NCBI RefSeq assembly: GCF_017302985.1
Contig: NZ_JAFIMU010000006.1
Span: 62,001-126,000, forward strand
DNA from: Corallococcus macrosporus
GTDB lineage: Bacteria; Myxococcota; Myxococcia; Myxococcales; Myxococcaceae
Reading direction: 5' to 3'
Length of the DNA stretch: 64,000 bases
Of this stretch, positions 46,200-57,403 are shown piece by piece (within the stretch, counting starts at the first letter, position 1; every line of letters starts with the position of its first letter). The notes below the pieces were generated by a model. That model was not told the origin of the DNA. It made no database searches and saw nothing but the letters and a program-made list of their open reading frames with translations. Both the position numbers and the translations under genes were made by a program.

Positions 46200-46240
46200 G
46201 AAAGCCCGGCCCCCCCTCCCAGGGTAGCCGGGCTTTCTTC
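46200..46240 (+). terminator. terminator after the BFN gene
   Basis: A perfect 9-bp stem (46201-46209 with 46228-46236) is followed by a T-rich run on the plus strand (TTTCTTCGTCT). Confidence 0.8.
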
Positions 46241-46380
46241 GTCTCAAGCGTCTGAGAGCGCCACGAATGGCGCGCGCCAGCTCGCGGTAACTTTCCGCCC
46301 GGCGCGTGAAGCGAAGAGTTAGTCCTTCGGGCGCAAGCCTGTCAAGCCGCCCACCCCGTGAGGCTAGGATGGGCGGTCCT

Positions 46381-47781
46381 ATGCGCAAGGCGAAGATCAT
46401 CTGCACGCTGGGTCCGGCGTCGGACTCGAAGGAAGTCATCGAGGGGCTGGTGAAGGCGGGCATGAACGTGGCCCGGCTCAACTTCTCTCACGGGACGCAC
46501 GACGAGCACCGCCAGCGCGTCCAGCGCATCCGCGCGGTGTCGAAGAAGCTGGGTGTGCCGGTGGCCATCCTCCAGGACGTGCAGGGCCCCAAGGTGCGCC
46601 TGGGCCGCTTCGAGGGCGGCCAGATGGCGGTGAAGACGGGCGACCTGGTGACGGTGACGACGCGCTCGGTGATGGGCCAGGGGAACGTCATCCCCACGCC
46701 GGTGCGCTCGCTGCCCCGGGACGTGGAGAAGGGCCACGAGGTGCTGCTGGACGACGGCCGGGTGCGCCTGCGCGTGCTGAAGGTGAGCGGCCAGGACGTG
46801 TCCTGCCGCGTGGAGGTGGGCGGGCTCCTCAAGGACCACAAGGGCCTCAACCTGCCCGGCACGGCCATGTCGGTGCCCACGTTGACGGAGAAGGACAAGG
46901 TGGACCTGGCCTTCGGCCAGGAGGTGGGCGTGGACTACGTGGCGCTGTCCTTCGTGCGCACCGCGCAGGACGTGCGCCAGGCGCGAGCGCTGGTGGCGAA
47001 GAACAAGACGCCGCTCATCTCCAAGATTGAGAAGCCCCAGGCGGTGGAGAACCTGGAGGCCATCGCCGCGGAGTCGGACGGGGTGATGGTGGCCCGCGGC
47101 GACCTGGGCGTGGAGATGCCGCTGGAGCAGTTGCCCGCCATCCAGAAGCGCACCGTGCGGCAGGTGAACCGCATGGGCGGCATCGTCATCGTCGCGACGG
47201 AGATGCTGGAGAGCATGGTGCTCAACGCCCGGCCCACGCGCGCGGAGGTGTCCGACGTGGCCAACGCCATCCTGGATGGCGCGGACGCGGTGATGCTCTC
47301 CGGTGAGACGGCGGCGGGCAAATACCCGGTGGACGCGGTGGCCACCATGGCGCGCATCGTGGAGGAGACGGAGCGCACCAGCCTCATCACCCTGCCCCAC
47401 TCGCCCTTCGAGCGCTCGGAGGACCTGGGCACCGGCATCGCGGCGGCGGCGGTGGCCGCGTCCCGGCAGCTGGGCATCGGGACCATCATCGCGTACACGG
47501 AGAGCGGCCACTCCGCGCGCCTCATCTCCGAGTTCCGTCCCGGCGCGCGCATCCTCGCGCTGACGCCCAACGCGAACACGGTGAACCGGATGGCGCTGTA
47601 CTGGGGCGTGACGGGCCACCTGGTGAAGCGCGTCAGCTCCACGGACGCCATGCTCAAGCAGGTGCGCCGGCTCTGCCTCGAGCAGCGCTTCTGCGAACCC
47701 GGCGCCCCCTTCATCCTGGTGGCCGGCGTGCCGCTCAACGTGCCGGGCAACACCAACCTCATGAGCATCCACCGCGTCTGA
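46381..47781 (+). CDS. pyk: pyruvate kinase
   Basis: Transfers phosphate from PEP to ADP, the last step of glycolysis. The 466-residue protein has RKAKIICTLGPAS, VARLNFSHGTHDEH, the K/Mg site ISKIEKPQAVENL, MVARGDLGVEMP and ATEMLESMVLNARPTRAE. Family similarity begins at the ATG at 46381; one other in-frame ATG (46369) is close. The C-terminal allosteric domain is complete. The gene stands alone after a terminator. Confidence 0.97.
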   Translation: MRKAKIICTLGPASDSKEVIEGLVKAGMNVARLNFSHGTHDEHRQRVQRIRAVSKKLGVPVAILQDVQGPKVRLGRFEGGQMAVKTGDLVTVTTRSVMGQGNVIPTPVRSLPRDVEKGHEVLLDDGRVRLRVLKVSGQDVSCRVEVGGLLKDHKGLNLPGTAMSVPTLTEKDKVDLAFGQEVGVDYVALSFVRTAQDVRQARALVAKNKTPLISKIEKPQAVENLEAIAAESDGVMVARGDLGVEMPLEQLPAIQKRTVRQVNRMGGIVIVATEMLESMVLNARPTRAEVSDVANAILDGADAVMLSGETAAGKYPVDAVATMARIVEETERTSLITLPHSPFERSEDLGTGIAAAAVAASRQLGIGTIIAYTESGHSARLISEFRPGARILALTPNANTVNRMALYWGVTGHLVKRVSSTDAMLKQVRRLCLEQRFCEPGAPFILVAGVPLNVPGNTNLMSIHRV

Positions 47782-47814
47782 TTCACGCGGTGGAGGCTTC
47801 ACGGGCGGAAGGCC

Positions 47815-48480
47815 CTAGAGGACCTTCTGCTCGAAGTCGTAGAGCTTCTCCACGGAGAGCTGGCGGTAGCGCTCCACGTTGAGGGCCCGGCGGGCGCACT
47901 CCCACACCAGGTCCTTGGCGGGGCGCTCCGGCTCCTTCTTCTTGCGGCGCTTCACCTCGGCCTTGATGGCCTTCAACGCCATGGCCGGGTGGTAGCAGAA
48001 GGCAGAGGAGAACAGCAGGTGGCCGCCGAAGGGCACGAGGCGCGCCTCCAGCACGTCGCCCGTCTCCAGGCCCGCAATGTGGCGGCGCTCCGTCACGTCG
48101 AAGTCCTTGCCGGAGAAGAGCTCGCGCAGGCGGACCATGCCCTTGCCCAGCTTGCGCACCTCGAAGAGGCCGTGGACCGTCTCCGTGAAGCTGCGGAAGG
48201 CGTTGGCCTCCTCGGGCGGCGCGGACTTCTGGCGCTCCTCGTACAGCTCCGCGGCCGGCGTCTTGCCCGTGAGCGGCGAGACGCGGTCGTAGAGGTAGTA
48301 GTCCAGGAACGACGCCATGCGCAGCTCGAAGAACTTGTCGTCCTCGAAGACTTCACCGGTGAGGCGGAAGTACTCCGCCTTCGCCTCCAGGAGGTCCGGC
48401 TTGCGCGCCTCCGAGGAGCCGAAGGCGATGAGCTGGTCCAGGTACGGCTGGTACGACAACGGGGTCAGCGCGGTGTCCAT
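47815..48480 (-). CDS. conserved-looking hypothetical protein
   Basis: A 221-residue soluble protein I do not recognise. It is mixed helical and charged, with a lysine-rich patch (KAEVKRRKKKEPERPAKD) near residue 180 that could bind nucleic acid. The middle has LYDRVSPLTGKTPAAELYEE and a beta-rich piece (VLEARLVPFGGHLLFSSAFC). No signal peptide or membrane segment is visible. It lies 20 bases after carA on the same strand and may be the last gene of the pyrB-pyrC-carA transcript. Confidence 0.7.
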   Translation of the reverse strand: MDTALTPLSYQPYLDQLIAFGSSEARKPDLLEAKAEYFRLTGEVFEDDKFFELRMASFLDYYLYDRVSPLTGKTPAAELYEERQKSAPPEEANAFRSFTETVHGLFEVRKLGKGMVRLRELFSGKDFDVTERRHIAGLETGDVLEARLVPFGGHLLFSSAFCYHPAMALKAIKAEVKRRKKKEPERPAKDLVWECARRALNVERYRQLSVEKLYDFEQKVL

Positions 48481-48500
48481 GGCCGTTGCGAGCTTTCTTC

Positions 48501-49628
48501 CTACGAACCCGCCATCAGCGTCGCGAAGCGGCTGAACAGGTAGCGCGCGTCGTGAGGGCCGGGCGAAGCCTCGGGGTGGTACTGCACGCTGAAGGCCCGC
48601 GCGTCCGGTACGGCCAGGCCCTCCACCGTGCCGTCGTTCAGGTTGATGTGCGTGACGACGGCCTTGCCCTTGAGGCTGGCGTCGTCCACCGCGAAGCCGT
48701 GGTTCTGCGCGGTGATCTCCACCTTGCCCGTCGTGAGGTCCTTCACGGGCTGGTTGCCGCCGCGGTGGCCGAACTTCATCTTGTACGTCCGGCCGCCCAG
48801 CGCCAGCGCCATGATCTGATGCCCCAGGCAGATGCCGAACACCGGCACCTTGCCCAGGAGCGCCGCGACGGTGCGATCCGCGCCCTTCACCGCGGCCGGG
48901 TCGCCCGGGCCGTTGGCCAGGAAGACGCCGTGCGGCTTCTTCGCCAGCACCTGCTCCGCCGTGAAGTGCGACGGCACCACCGTCACGCGGCAGCCCACGT
49001 CCACCAGGTACTGGAGCATGGAGCGCTTGAGGCCGTAGTCGTACGCGATGACGTCGTACTTCAGCTCCGGCTCCGGCTGCTTGTCCCCGGTGCCCAGGAA
49101 CACGTCCGGCGTCGGCGTGGTGAAGACGTAGGGCTCCTTGGTGGACACGCCCGTGGCCAGGTCCAGGCCCTCCATGCCCGCGGCGCTGCGCGCGCGCTCG
49201 GACAGGGCGGCGGCGGACACGTTCTCCGTGGAGATGATGCCCGTCTGGGCGCCGTGCGTGCGCAGGTGGCGCACCAGCCGGCGGGTGTCCACGCCCTCGA
49301 TGCCCACGCGGCCGTGGCGCGCGAGGTACGCGTCCAGCGTCTCCTGGGCGCGCCAGTTGGAGGGCGTCTTCGTCAGCGAGCGCACCACCATGCCCACCGC
49401 GTGCGGCAGGCCCGCCTCCTCGTCGCCCGCGTTCGCCCCGATGTTGCCCATCTCCGGGTACGCCATGGTGACGATCTGCCCCACGTACGAGGGATCCGTG
49501 AGGATCTCCTGGTAGCCGTACATGGACGTGTTGAAGACCACCTCACCCACCGTCTCGCCGGAAGCGCCAAAGGCGCGTCCCTCGAACGTGGTGCCATCCG
49601 CCAGTGCGAGCACCGCCCGCTTCGTCAT
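48501..49628 (-). CDS. carA: carbamoyl-phosphate synthase, small (glutaminase) subunit
   Basis: Supplies ammonia from glutamine for carbamoyl phosphate. The 375-residue protein has the N-terminal CarA domain ([17 protein letters not shown]) and a class I amidotransferase domain with the nucleophile in FGICLGHQ and the His/Glu pair in [13 protein letters not shown]. The ATG at 49628 shares one base with the pyrC stop (TGATG). The large subunit carB is not in the window. It is the third gene of pyrB-pyrC-carA. Confidence 0.96.
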   Translation of the reverse strand: MTKRAVLALADGTTFEGRAFGASGETVGEVVFNTSMYGYQEILTDPSYVGQIVTMAYPEMGNIGANAGDEEAGLPHAVGMVVRSLTKTPSNWRAQETLDAYLARHGRVGIEGVDTRRLVRHLRTHGAQTGIISTENVSAAALSERARSAAGMEGLDLATGVSTKEPYVFTTPTPDVFLGTGDKQPEPELKYDVIAYDYGLKRSMLQYLVDVGCRVTVVPSHFTAEQVLAKKPHGVFLANGPGDPAAVKGADRTVAALLGKVPVFGICLGHQIMALALGGRTYKMKFGHRGGNQPVKDLTTGKVEITAQNHGFAVDDASLKGKAVVTHINLNDGTVEGLAVPDARAFSVQYHPEASPGPHDARYLFSRFATLMAGS

Positions 49629-50929
49629 CACCGCGACTCCTTGAGCTGACCGTCCTCGAACACACACCGGCCGCCCACCCACGTCTGCGTCACGCGACCC
49701 TTCAGCGTGCGCCCGTGGAAGGGCGTGTTGCGACTGCGGGAATAGAACCGGTGGGCATCCACCGTCCACTCCTCTGAAGGAGACACAAGCGTGATGTCCG
49801 CCGGGGCACCAGGCGCCAAGTGACCGCCCGGCAGGCTGAATACCCTCGCCGGCCCGTCCGACAGCAGCTCCACCGCCCGGCGCGGGGTGAGCACGCCCTC
49901 GTGCACCAGCGCCAGGGTGAGCCCCAGGGCCGTCTCCAGCCCGACGATGCCGTTGATGCCCTTCTCGAACTCCACCAGCTTGTCGGACACGCCGTGCGGC
50001 GCGTGGTCCGTGGCGATGGCGTCCACCGTGCCGTCCACCAGCGCCTCGCGCAGCGCCTTCACGTCCGCGTCGCTTCGAAGCGGCGGCGCCATCTTCGCGT
50101 GGGTGTCGTAGTCCCCCACCGCCCGGTCATCCAGGGTGAAGTGGTGCGGCGCCACCTCGCAGGTGACGCGCAGGCCGCGCTTCTTCGCCTCGCGGATGAG
50201 CCGCACGCTGCCCTCGCAGGACACGTGCGCCACGTGCAGGCGCCCCTTCGTCTCCTCCAGGAGCACCAGGTCGCGCGCCACCATGGCGACCTCCGCGGAG
50301 GCGGGAATCCCGCGCAGGCCCAGCCGCGTGGACGTGGCGCCCTCGTGCATGGCGCCGCCGGCGGACAGCGTGAGGTCCTCCTCGTGGACCATGACCGGCA
50401 CGTCGAACTGGGTGGCGTACTGGAGCACCCGGCGCATCAGGCCCGCGTTCATCACCGGGCGGCCGTCGTCGGTGAGGGCCACGCAGCCGGCGCCAATCAG
50501 CTCGCCCGCTTCCGACAGCTCCTCGCCCTTGAGCCCCTTGGTGATGGCACCGGCCGGGTACACGTGGCACAGGGCCGCGTCCCGCGCGCGCGACAGCACC
50601 AGCTCCGTGACGAGCGCGCTGTCGTTCACCACCTTGGTGTTGGGCATGGCCACGACGCCGGTGAAGCCGCCCGCCACCGCCGAGCGGCAGCCGGTGAGGA
50701 CCGTCTCCTTGCCCTCTTCGCCCGGCTCGCGCAGGTGCACGTGCAGGTCGATGAAGCCCGGCACCAGCCACTTGCCCGTGGCGTCCACCACGCGCGCGTC
50801 CTGGGGCGCGGGCAGCGGCGCCTCCGACACCTGCGCCACGCGGCCGTCCGTCACCAGCACGTCGCGCACACCGTCCACGCCATTGCGCGGGTCGATGACG
50901 CGCGCCCGCTGGAAGAGCACCGTCGTCAT
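49628..50929 (-). CDS. pyrC: dihydroorotase
   Basis: Amidohydrolase that closes the dihydroorotate ring. The 433-residue protein is the type I class, with metal ligands in [12 protein letters not shown], a lysine/His region, [10 protein letters not shown], and the catalytic Asp in IATDHAPHG. The C-terminal strand ([13 protein letters not shown]) is normal. The ATG at 50929 overlaps the pyrB stop by four bases. Because metal ligands are intact it should be active, unlike the PyrX subunits often linked to pyrB. Confidence 0.95.
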   Translation of the reverse strand: MTTVLFQRARVIDPRNGVDGVRDVLVTDGRVAQVSEAPLPAPQDARVVDATGKWLVPGFIDLHVHLREPGEEGKETVLTGCRSAVAGGFTGVVAMPNTKVVNDSALVTELVLSRARDAALCHVYPAGAITKGLKGEELSEAGELIGAGCVALTDDGRPVMNAGLMRRVLQYATQFDVPVMVHEEDLTLSAGGAMHEGATSTRLGLRGIPASAEVAMVARDLVLLEETKGRLHVAHVSCEGSVRLIREAKKRGLRVTCEVAPHHFTLDDRAVGDYDTHAKMAPPLRSDADVKALREALVDGTVDAIATDHAPHGVSDKLVEFEKGINGIVGLETALGLTLALVHEGVLTPRRAVELLSDGPARVFSLPGGHLAPGAPADITLVSPSEEWTVDAHRFYSRSRNTPFHGRTLKGRVTQTWVGGRCVFEDGQLKESR

Positions 50930-51819
50930 GATGCGCACGCCTCCAGGATGGCCCGGCGCACCGCGACGCCGTTGGCCACCTGTTCCAGGATGACGCTGCG
51001 GGGCCCGTCAGCCACCGCCGGCGACAGCTCCACGCCGCGGTTGATGGGGCCCGGGTGCAGCACGAGGGCTTCCGGCTTCATCCGCTCCGCGCGGGCGGGC
51101 GTGACACCGAACAGCCGCGAGTACTCCCGCTGGGACGGCAGGAAGGCTTCCGACATGCGCTCCGTCTGCAGCCTCAGGCACATCACCGCGTCCGCCTGGG
51201 GCAATACGGAATCCAGCTGGTGCGTCACTTCACCGCCCATCTCCTCCAGCCCTGGCGGCAGGAGGGTGGGCGGCCCGCAGAGCACGACCCGGGCCCCCAG
51301 GGCCTTGAGGCACACGAGGTTGGAGCGCGCCACGCGGCTGTGCAGCACGTCACCCACGATGAGCACCGTGCGCCCGTCCAGGCGGCCCCAGCGCTGGCGC
51401 AGCGTGAAGGCGTCCAGCAGGGCCTGGGACGGGTGCTCGTGCGCGCCGTCGCCCGCGTTCACCACCGCGCACTTCACGTGCCGGGCGACGAGGTGCGGCG
51501 CGCCGGAGGAGCGGTGGCGGATGACGATGATCGCCGGCCCCATGGCCTCGATGTTGCGCGCGGTGTCCAGGAGCGTCTCGCCCTTGGACACGGAGGAGCC
51601 CGCGTGGCTCCAGTTGAGGACGTCCGCACCCAGCTTCCGCGCGGCCACCTCGAAGGAGGAGCGCGTCCGGGTGGAGTCCTCGAAGAAGAGGTTCGCCACG
51701 ACGCGGCCGCGCAACACGTGCGAGGCATCCGGTCCGCCGGGCAGGTGTGCCTGGGCGCGGTCGAGCAGCGCTTCCAGCTCGTCCCGACGCCAGCCTGCGA
51801 TTCCGAGAAGATGTCTCAT
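50926..51819 (-). CDS. pyrB: aspartate carbamoyltransferase catalytic subunit
   Basis: Condenses carbamoyl phosphate with aspartate. The 297-residue protein shows the carbamoyl-phosphate loop FFEDSTRTRSSFEVA, GDGAHEHPSQALLDAF, and VLHPGPINRGVE. No regulatory pyrI or attenuator pyrR is seen nearby. The ATG at 51819 is the family start (RHLLGIAGW). It is the first gene of pyrB-pyrC-carA. Confidence 0.96.
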   Translation of the reverse strand: MRHLLGIAGWRRDELEALLDRAQAHLPGGPDASHVLRGRVVANLFFEDSTRTRSSFEVAARKLGADVLNWSHAGSSVSKGETLLDTARNIEAMGPAIIVIRHRSSGAPHLVARHVKCAVVNAGDGAHEHPSQALLDAFTLRQRWGRLDGRTVLIVGDVLHSRVARSNLVCLKALGARVVLCGPPTLLPPGLEEMGGEVTHQLDSVLPQADAVMCLRLQTERMSEAFLPSQREYSRLFGVTPARAERMKPEALVLHPGPINRGVELSPAVADGPRSVILEQVANGVAVRRAILEACAS

Positions 51820-51896
51820 GGGGCCGGGGCCGCCGCGTACCGCGCGCCGCACGTTGCGTCAAGCACGGCGCGTGGTGGCGACCCGGCCAGCGTCCG

Positions 51897-53144
51897 TCAG
51901 CGTACCGGTTCGAAGAACCGGTCCACCCGCAGGCCCGTGCCGCCGAACAGGTTGCCCAGCAGGCCCCCCCACCCGAGCGACAGCCAGACGACCATGGCCT
52001 TGCCCTTGATGTGGCCGTAGGGCACGTAGGCGACCTCGGCGCCGCCCGGGCCGCCCAGGTTGTAGCGGCTGTCCGCGCTGTTGTCCCGGTTGTCGCCCAT
52101 CACGAAGACGCTGTCCGCGGGCACCGTGTAGGGGCCCTCGTGCTCGCGGCCCGGCAGGCGCATGGGGTGCTGCAGCGACGAGTGCACCACGCCGCCCAGG
52201 TCCTCGCGGTAGAGGACCTCTTCCTGGTCGAACCAGCGGCCCGTCATGTCGTCCTGGTTGTGCACCACGAAGTCCGCCGACACCAGCGTGCGCGGCTGCG
52301 GCTCGCCGTTGATGCGCACCACGCCGTCGACGATCTCCACCGTGTCGCCGGGGATGCCGATGACGCGCTTGATGAAGTCCTTGGACTCGTCCACGGGGTT
52401 GTTGAAGACGATGACGTCCCCGCGCTCGGGCGCCCGCACGATGCGGAACGGCACCACGTTCATGAACGGGACGCGCACCCCGTAGATGAACTTGTTCACG
52501 AAGACCTGATCACCAATCTGCAGCGTGGGCAGCATGGAGCCGGAGGGAATCCGGTACGGCTCCACCAGCACCGTGCGGATGACCAAAGCAATCAGCAGCG
52601 CCTTGCCGAAGCCGCCCACGAAGTCCCAGACGGACTGCTTGCGGTACGCGCCCAGGTGCTCCTGCGTGAGCTTCTCCAGGGCCTGCGTCTCCGTGCGCAG
52701 CAGCTCCACGTTGCCCGCGACGGAGGCCGACTCCACGCGCAGGGCCTGCTCGGTGATGCGGTCCGCCGCGGCCGGGGACACCTTCGTGCCCACGCGCGAA
52801 AGGATGCGCTCGTCCTCGGAGATGAGCTCGCGCGCCTCGTGGCGCAGCGTGCGCAACTGCGACTCCTTCTTGGAGGCGTTGCGCCACACCAGCAGGCCCA
52901 CGAAGGCCAGCACCATCAGGAGGCCGAAGCCCTTCATCAGGGGCTGGGCCCAGGACGCGGTGCCGGGCGCCATTTCAATCAGCGTGACGTAGGGGATGAA
53001 CGCCAGGCCCACGCCGCACAGCGGGGCCCAGAGGCTGGTGAGCAGCTCGCGCCACATCAGCTGGCGGCGGGCCTTGAGCTGCTCCGGGGTGCGGCGCGCG
53101 GCCATGGCCGCTCCCAGCTTCAAGGAAGGACTGGCCGTGCTCAT
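51897..53144 (-). CDS. lepB: signal peptidase I with extended N-terminal region
   Basis: Membrane serine protease that removes Sec/Tat signal peptides. The catalytic serine is in YRIPSGSMLPTLQIGD (about residue 200) and the general-base lysine in DFIKRVIGIPGDTVEI (about 256); FVMGDNRDNSADSR is box E. At 415 residues it is longer than usual: three hydrophobic segments (about 35-58, 68-88 and 178-196) and a charged, helical, probably coiled-coil stretch (about 90-170) precede the catalytic part. lepA lies 4 bases upstream, the classic lepA-lepB pair. Confidence 0.93.
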   Translation of the reverse strand: MSTASPSLKLGAAMAARRTPEQLKARRQLMWRELLTSLWAPLCGVGLAFIPYVTLIEMAPGTASWAQPLMKGFGLLMVLAFVGLLVWRNASKKESQLRTLRHEARELISEDERILSRVGTKVSPAAADRITEQALRVESASVAGNVELLRTETQALEKLTQEHLGAYRKQSVWDFVGGFGKALLIALVIRTVLVEPYRIPSGSMLPTLQIGDQVFVNKFIYGVRVPFMNVVPFRIVRAPERGDVIVFNNPVDESKDFIKRVIGIPGDTVEIVDGVVRINGEPQPRTLVSADFVVHNQDDMTGRWFDQEEVLYREDLGGVVHSSLQHPMRLPGREHEGPYTVPADSVFVMGDNRDNSADSRYNLGGPGGAEVAYVPYGHIKGKAMVVWLSLGWGGLLGNLFGGTGLRVDRFFEPVR

Positions 53145-53148
53145 GGGG

Positions 53149-54960
53149 CTACTGCTCCGTCTTGAGGACCGCGAGGAAGGCTTCCTGCGGAATCTCCACC
53201 GTGCCCACCTGCTTCATGCGCTTCTTGCCCTCCTTCTGCTTCTCCAGGAGCTTGCGCTTGCGGCTGATGTCGCCGCCGTAGCACTTGGCAAGGACGTTCT
53301 TGCGCATGGCGGAGATCGTCTCGCGGGAGATGATCTTCGCGCCGATGGCGGCCTGGATGGCCACCTCGTACATCTGCTTGGGAATCACTTCCTTGAGCTT
53401 CTCGCAGACCTCGCGGCCGCGCAGGTACGCGCGCTCGCGGTGCACGATGACGCTGAGCGCGTCCACCGGCTCGCCGTTGATGAGGATGTCCAGCTTCGCC
53501 AGGTCCGCTTCCGCGTAGGCGGACAGCTCGTAGTCCAGGCTCGCGTAGCCGCGCGACACGCTCTTGAGGCGGTCGAAGAAGTCGAACACGACTTCCGCCA
53601 TGGGCATCTCGTACGTCACCTGCACGCGCGTGCCGCTGGAGCCCAGGTACTTCATGTCCTTCTGCACGCCGCGCCGGTCCTGGCACAGCTTCAGGATGGC
53701 GCCCAGGTGCTCGTTGGGCACGTGGATGTGACAGGTGAGGATGGGCTCCTCGAACTTCTCGATGTTCTGCGTGGGCGGCAGCTTCGCCGGGTTGTCCACC
53801 AGCATCACCTCACCCTTGCTGGTGGTGATCCGGTAGACCACCGACGGCGCCGTGGTGATGAGGTTGAGGTTGTACTCGCGCTCCAGGCGCTCCTGGACGA
53901 TCTCCATGTGGAGCAGGCCCAGGTAGCCGCAGCGGAAGCCGAACCCCAGCGCCGTGGAGGACTCCGGCTCGTAGGTGAAGGCGGAGTCGTTGAGCGTCAG
54001 CTTCGCCAGCGCGTCGCGCAGGTTCTCGTAGTCGGCGGAGTCCACCGGGAAGATGCCGGAGAACACCATCGGCTTGACTTCCTTGAAGCCCGGGAAGGCC
54101 GTCTCCGTGGGACGCGCCTCCTCCGTCACGGTGTCGCCGACCTTCGCGTCCTGCAGCTCCTTCACGTTCGCGACGAGGACGCCCACCTCGCCCGCCATGA
54201 GCTGCGTCACCGGGCGCGAGAACGGGCTGAACACGCCCAACTCCTGCACCTCGAAGACCTTGTTGTTGCTGAACATCTTGATCTTCTGCTTGAGCTTCAG
54301 CGTGCCTTCCAGCACGCGCACCAGCGTCACCACGCCCCGGTAGTTGTCGTACCAGGAGTCGAAGATGAGGGCCTTGAGCGGCGCGCTCGGCGACCCCTGC
54401 GGCGGCGGCACGCGCTTCACCACCGACTCCAGGATGTCGTGGATGCCCAGCCCCTCCTTCGCGGAGGCCGGCACCGCGACGGACGCGTCGATGCCGATGA
54501 CGTCCTCGATCTCCCCGCGCGTGCGGTCCACGTCCGCGCTGGGCAGGTCGATCTTGTTGATGACCGGGATGATCTCGAGGTTGTGGTCCAGCGCCATGTA
54601 GACGTTGGCCAGCGTCTGCGCCTCCACGCCCTGGGTCGCGTCCACGACGAGCAGCGCGCCCTCGCACGCGGCGAGGCTGCGGCTCACCTCGTAGGCGAAG
54701 TCCACGTGTCCCGGCGTGTCGATGAGGTTGAGGACGTAGTTCTGGCCGTCCTTCGCGGTGTACGTCATCCGCACGGACTGGGCCTTGATGGTGATGCCCC
54801 GCTCTCGCTCGATGTCCATGTTGTCGAGGAACTGAGCCTGCGCCTCACGCTTGGTCAGCGTGCCTGTCTTTTCCAGGAGGCGGTCGGCCAGCGTCGACTT
54901 TCCATGGTCGATGTGGGCGATGATGCAGAAGTTGCGGATGTGCGCGTTTTCAGCCGGCAT
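53149..54960 (-). CDS. lepA: translation elongation factor 4
   Basis: Ribosome-bound GTPase that back-translocates stalled ribosomes. The 603-residue protein has the G1 motif [40 protein letters not shown] and the LepA-specific C-terminus ([18 protein letters not shown]). The ATG at 54960 is the family start ([18 protein letters not shown]). A GC-rich hairpin lies 125 bases upstream, and lepB follows 4 bases after. Confidence 0.97.
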   Translation of the reverse strand: MPAENAHIRNFCIIAHIDHGKSTLADRLLEKTGTLTKREAQAQFLDNMDIERERGITIKAQSVRMTYTAKDGQNYVLNLIDTPGHVDFAYEVSRSLAACEGALLVVDATQGVEAQTLANVYMALDHNLEIIPVINKIDLPSADVDRTRGEIEDVIGIDASVAVPASAKEGLGIHDILESVVKRVPPPQGSPSAPLKALIFDSWYDNYRGVVTLVRVLEGTLKLKQKIKMFSNNKVFEVQELGVFSPFSRPVTQLMAGEVGVLVANVKELQDAKVGDTVTEEARPTETAFPGFKEVKPMVFSGIFPVDSADYENLRDALAKLTLNDSAFTYEPESSTALGFGFRCGYLGLLHMEIVQERLEREYNLNLITTAPSVVYRITTSKGEVMLVDNPAKLPPTQNIEKFEEPILTCHIHVPNEHLGAILKLCQDRRGVQKDMKYLGSSGTRVQVTYEMPMAEVVFDFFDRLKSVSRGYASLDYELSAYAEADLAKLDILINGEPVDALSVIVHRERAYLRGREVCEKLKEVIPKQMYEVAIQAAIGAKIISRETISAMRKNVLAKCYGGDISRKRKLLEKQKEGKKRMKQVGTVEIPQEAFLAVLKTEQ

Positions 54961-55084
54961 GTTCAGGGCGCTCGTCGGTCGCGAAGCGGGCGTAGGTAAC
55001 ACCGAACCGCCCGAAAATCCACGACCGGCGCACTCCTGCCCGCCGGGCACTCCACCCACCTGACGCCCGGTATTCCTCCGCGGC

Positions 55085-55110
55085 TCCCCCCGGCGTCCAG
55101 GCCGGGGGGA
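55085..55110 (-). other. perfect GC hairpin between epimerase and lepA
   Basis: A perfect 10-bp stem (55085-55094 with 55101-55110) with a 6-base loop lies 3' of the epimerase gene and 5' of lepA. No T-run follows, so termination would be weak or Rho-assisted. Confidence 0.55.
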
Positions 55111-55122
55111 CCGCGGAAAGCG

Positions 55123-56067
55123 CTAGCCCCGGGCGCGGACGGGCCCGGCGGCCTGCTCGCGGAAGAACTGCAGCGTCAGGCGCAGGCCCTCCGCCAGCTG
55201 CACGGACGGCTCCCAGCCCAGCACCTTCTTCGCGTGGGACGCGTCGATGCACGAGCGCAGCTGCTCGCCCGGCTTGCCCGGCGCGTGCTCGGCCTTCAGC
55301 GAGCTGCCGCCGGCCTGCGCGATGAGCTCGTAGAGGCGGTTGATGTCCGTCTCCACGCCGGTGCCGATGTTCGCGGCGCCCACATAGTCGCTCTGGGCGG
55401 CCAGGTAGTTGGCGCGGGCCACGTCCGGGCCGAAGACGAAGTCACGCGTCTGCTTGCCCTCGCCGAAGATGGTGCAGCCCTGCCCCGCGACGACGCGCTT
55501 GCTGAAGACGGCCACCACGCCGGCCTCGCCATGCGGGTTCTGCCGGGGGCCGTACACGTTGGCGTACCGCAGGGCGACGTACGGCAGGCCGTACTGCGCC
55601 CGGTAGTAGCCCAGGTACAGCTCGCCCGCCGCCTTGGAGACGCCGTAGGGCGACACGGGGCGCGTCGGGTGGTCCTCGCGGGCGGGGAAGTAGTCCTGCT
55701 CGCCGTAGATGGCGCCGCCGGTGGAGCTGAAGATGACCTTCTTCACGCCGGACTGGCGCGAGGCCTCCAGCAGGTTGAGCATGCCGCGGACGTTCACGTC
55801 CGCGTCGAAGCTGGGGTCCTCCACGCTCTTGCGCACGTCCATCTGGGCGGCCAGGTGGCAGAGCACCTGCGGCTTCTCCGTGCGGATGAGCTCCGCGGCC
55901 TCCGGGCTCCGGATGTCGTGCACGGCCAGCCGCACGCGCGGATCGAGGTTCTCCTTCTTGCCGCTCGTCAGGTTGTCCAGCGCGATGACCTCGTGGCCAT
56001 TGCGGAGGAACTCATCGCACACGTGCGAGCCAATGAAGCCCGCGCCGCCCGTTACCAGGACTTTCAC
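55123..56067 (-). CDS. NAD-dependent epimerase/dehydratase, GalE-like
   Basis: Extended short-chain dehydrogenase acting on nucleotide sugars, 314 residues. NAD motif GGAGFIGSHVCDEF, strand-end Asp in VIALDNLTSG, catalytic triad Ser in FSSTGGAIYG and YxxxK in YGVSKAAGE. RYANVYGPRQNPHGEAGVV is typical of UDP-glucose 4-epimerase-like enzymes, but the exact substrate cannot be read. Translation starts with GTG. It follows the UXS-like gene by 76 bases. Confidence 0.9.
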   Translation of the reverse strand: MKVLVTGGAGFIGSHVCDEFLRNGHEVIALDNLTSGKKENLDPRVRLAVHDIRSPEAAELIRTEKPQVLCHLAAQMDVRKSVEDPSFDADVNVRGMLNLLEASRQSGVKKVIFSSTGGAIYGEQDYFPAREDHPTRPVSPYGVSKAAGELYLGYYRAQYGLPYVALRYANVYGPRQNPHGEAGVVAVFSKRVVAGQGCTIFGEGKQTRDFVFGPDVARANYLAAQSDYVGAANIGTGVETDINRLYELIAQAGGSSLKAEHAPGKPGEQLRSCIDASHAKKVLGWEPSVQLAEGLRLTLQFFREQAAGPVRARG

Positions 56068-56143
56068 GCCGTTCTCCCCCGGTCCGGCCGCCAGAGGGGG
56101 GCCGGACCGTCGTCTACCTCGCGTTCACTCGCGCGCGGCCAAC

Positions 56144-57112
<969 letters not shown>

Positions 57113-57127
57113 GTCACGCCTCGTTCG

Positions 57128-57310
57128 TCAGGAAAGTTCGTCGAAGGTCGCCTGGCCCGGCAGCTGCGCCTTGTACTTCTCCAGCACCAGGTCGATGCCC
57201 TGCCGGATGTATTCGGCCACGGGCACCTTCGTCTTCTGGTTCAGCGCCTTGAGCAGTTCGTTCTGCTCCGGAGTGATGTAGATGGTGGTGCTGACTTTCT
57301 TTCGGGCCAT
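57128..57310 (-). CDS. ribbon-helix-helix (CopG/Arc-type) DNA-binding protein
   Basis: A 60-residue protein with an N-terminal basic strand and helices: KKVSTTIYITPEQNELLKAL, then VAEYIRQGIDLVLEKY. This is the RHH fold of dimeric repressors. It is a single small protein with no toxin next to it; the UXS gene follows. Its target is unknown, but control of its own promoter and of the two epimerase genes is plausible. Confidence 0.85.
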   Translation of the reverse strand: MARKKVSTTIYITPEQNELLKALNQKTKVPVAEYIRQGIDLVLEKYKAQLPGQATFDELS

Positions 57311-57323
57311 GGCGATACGTGAA

Positions 57324-57351
57324 AATATATGGAATGACGTGGCCTGCGAAA
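57324..57351 (-). promoter_or_regulatory. candidate promoter of the RHH-epimerase operon
   Basis: On the minus strand -10 TATATT (57329-57324) stands 16 bases after TTTCGC (57351-57346), a weak -35. The AT-rich run around it is exceptional here. Confidence 0.5.
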
Positions 57352-57403
57352 GCACGGAAGTGAAGCGGCGCGAACATGGCGCCCCACCGGCTTGGGAGGC
57401 ACC

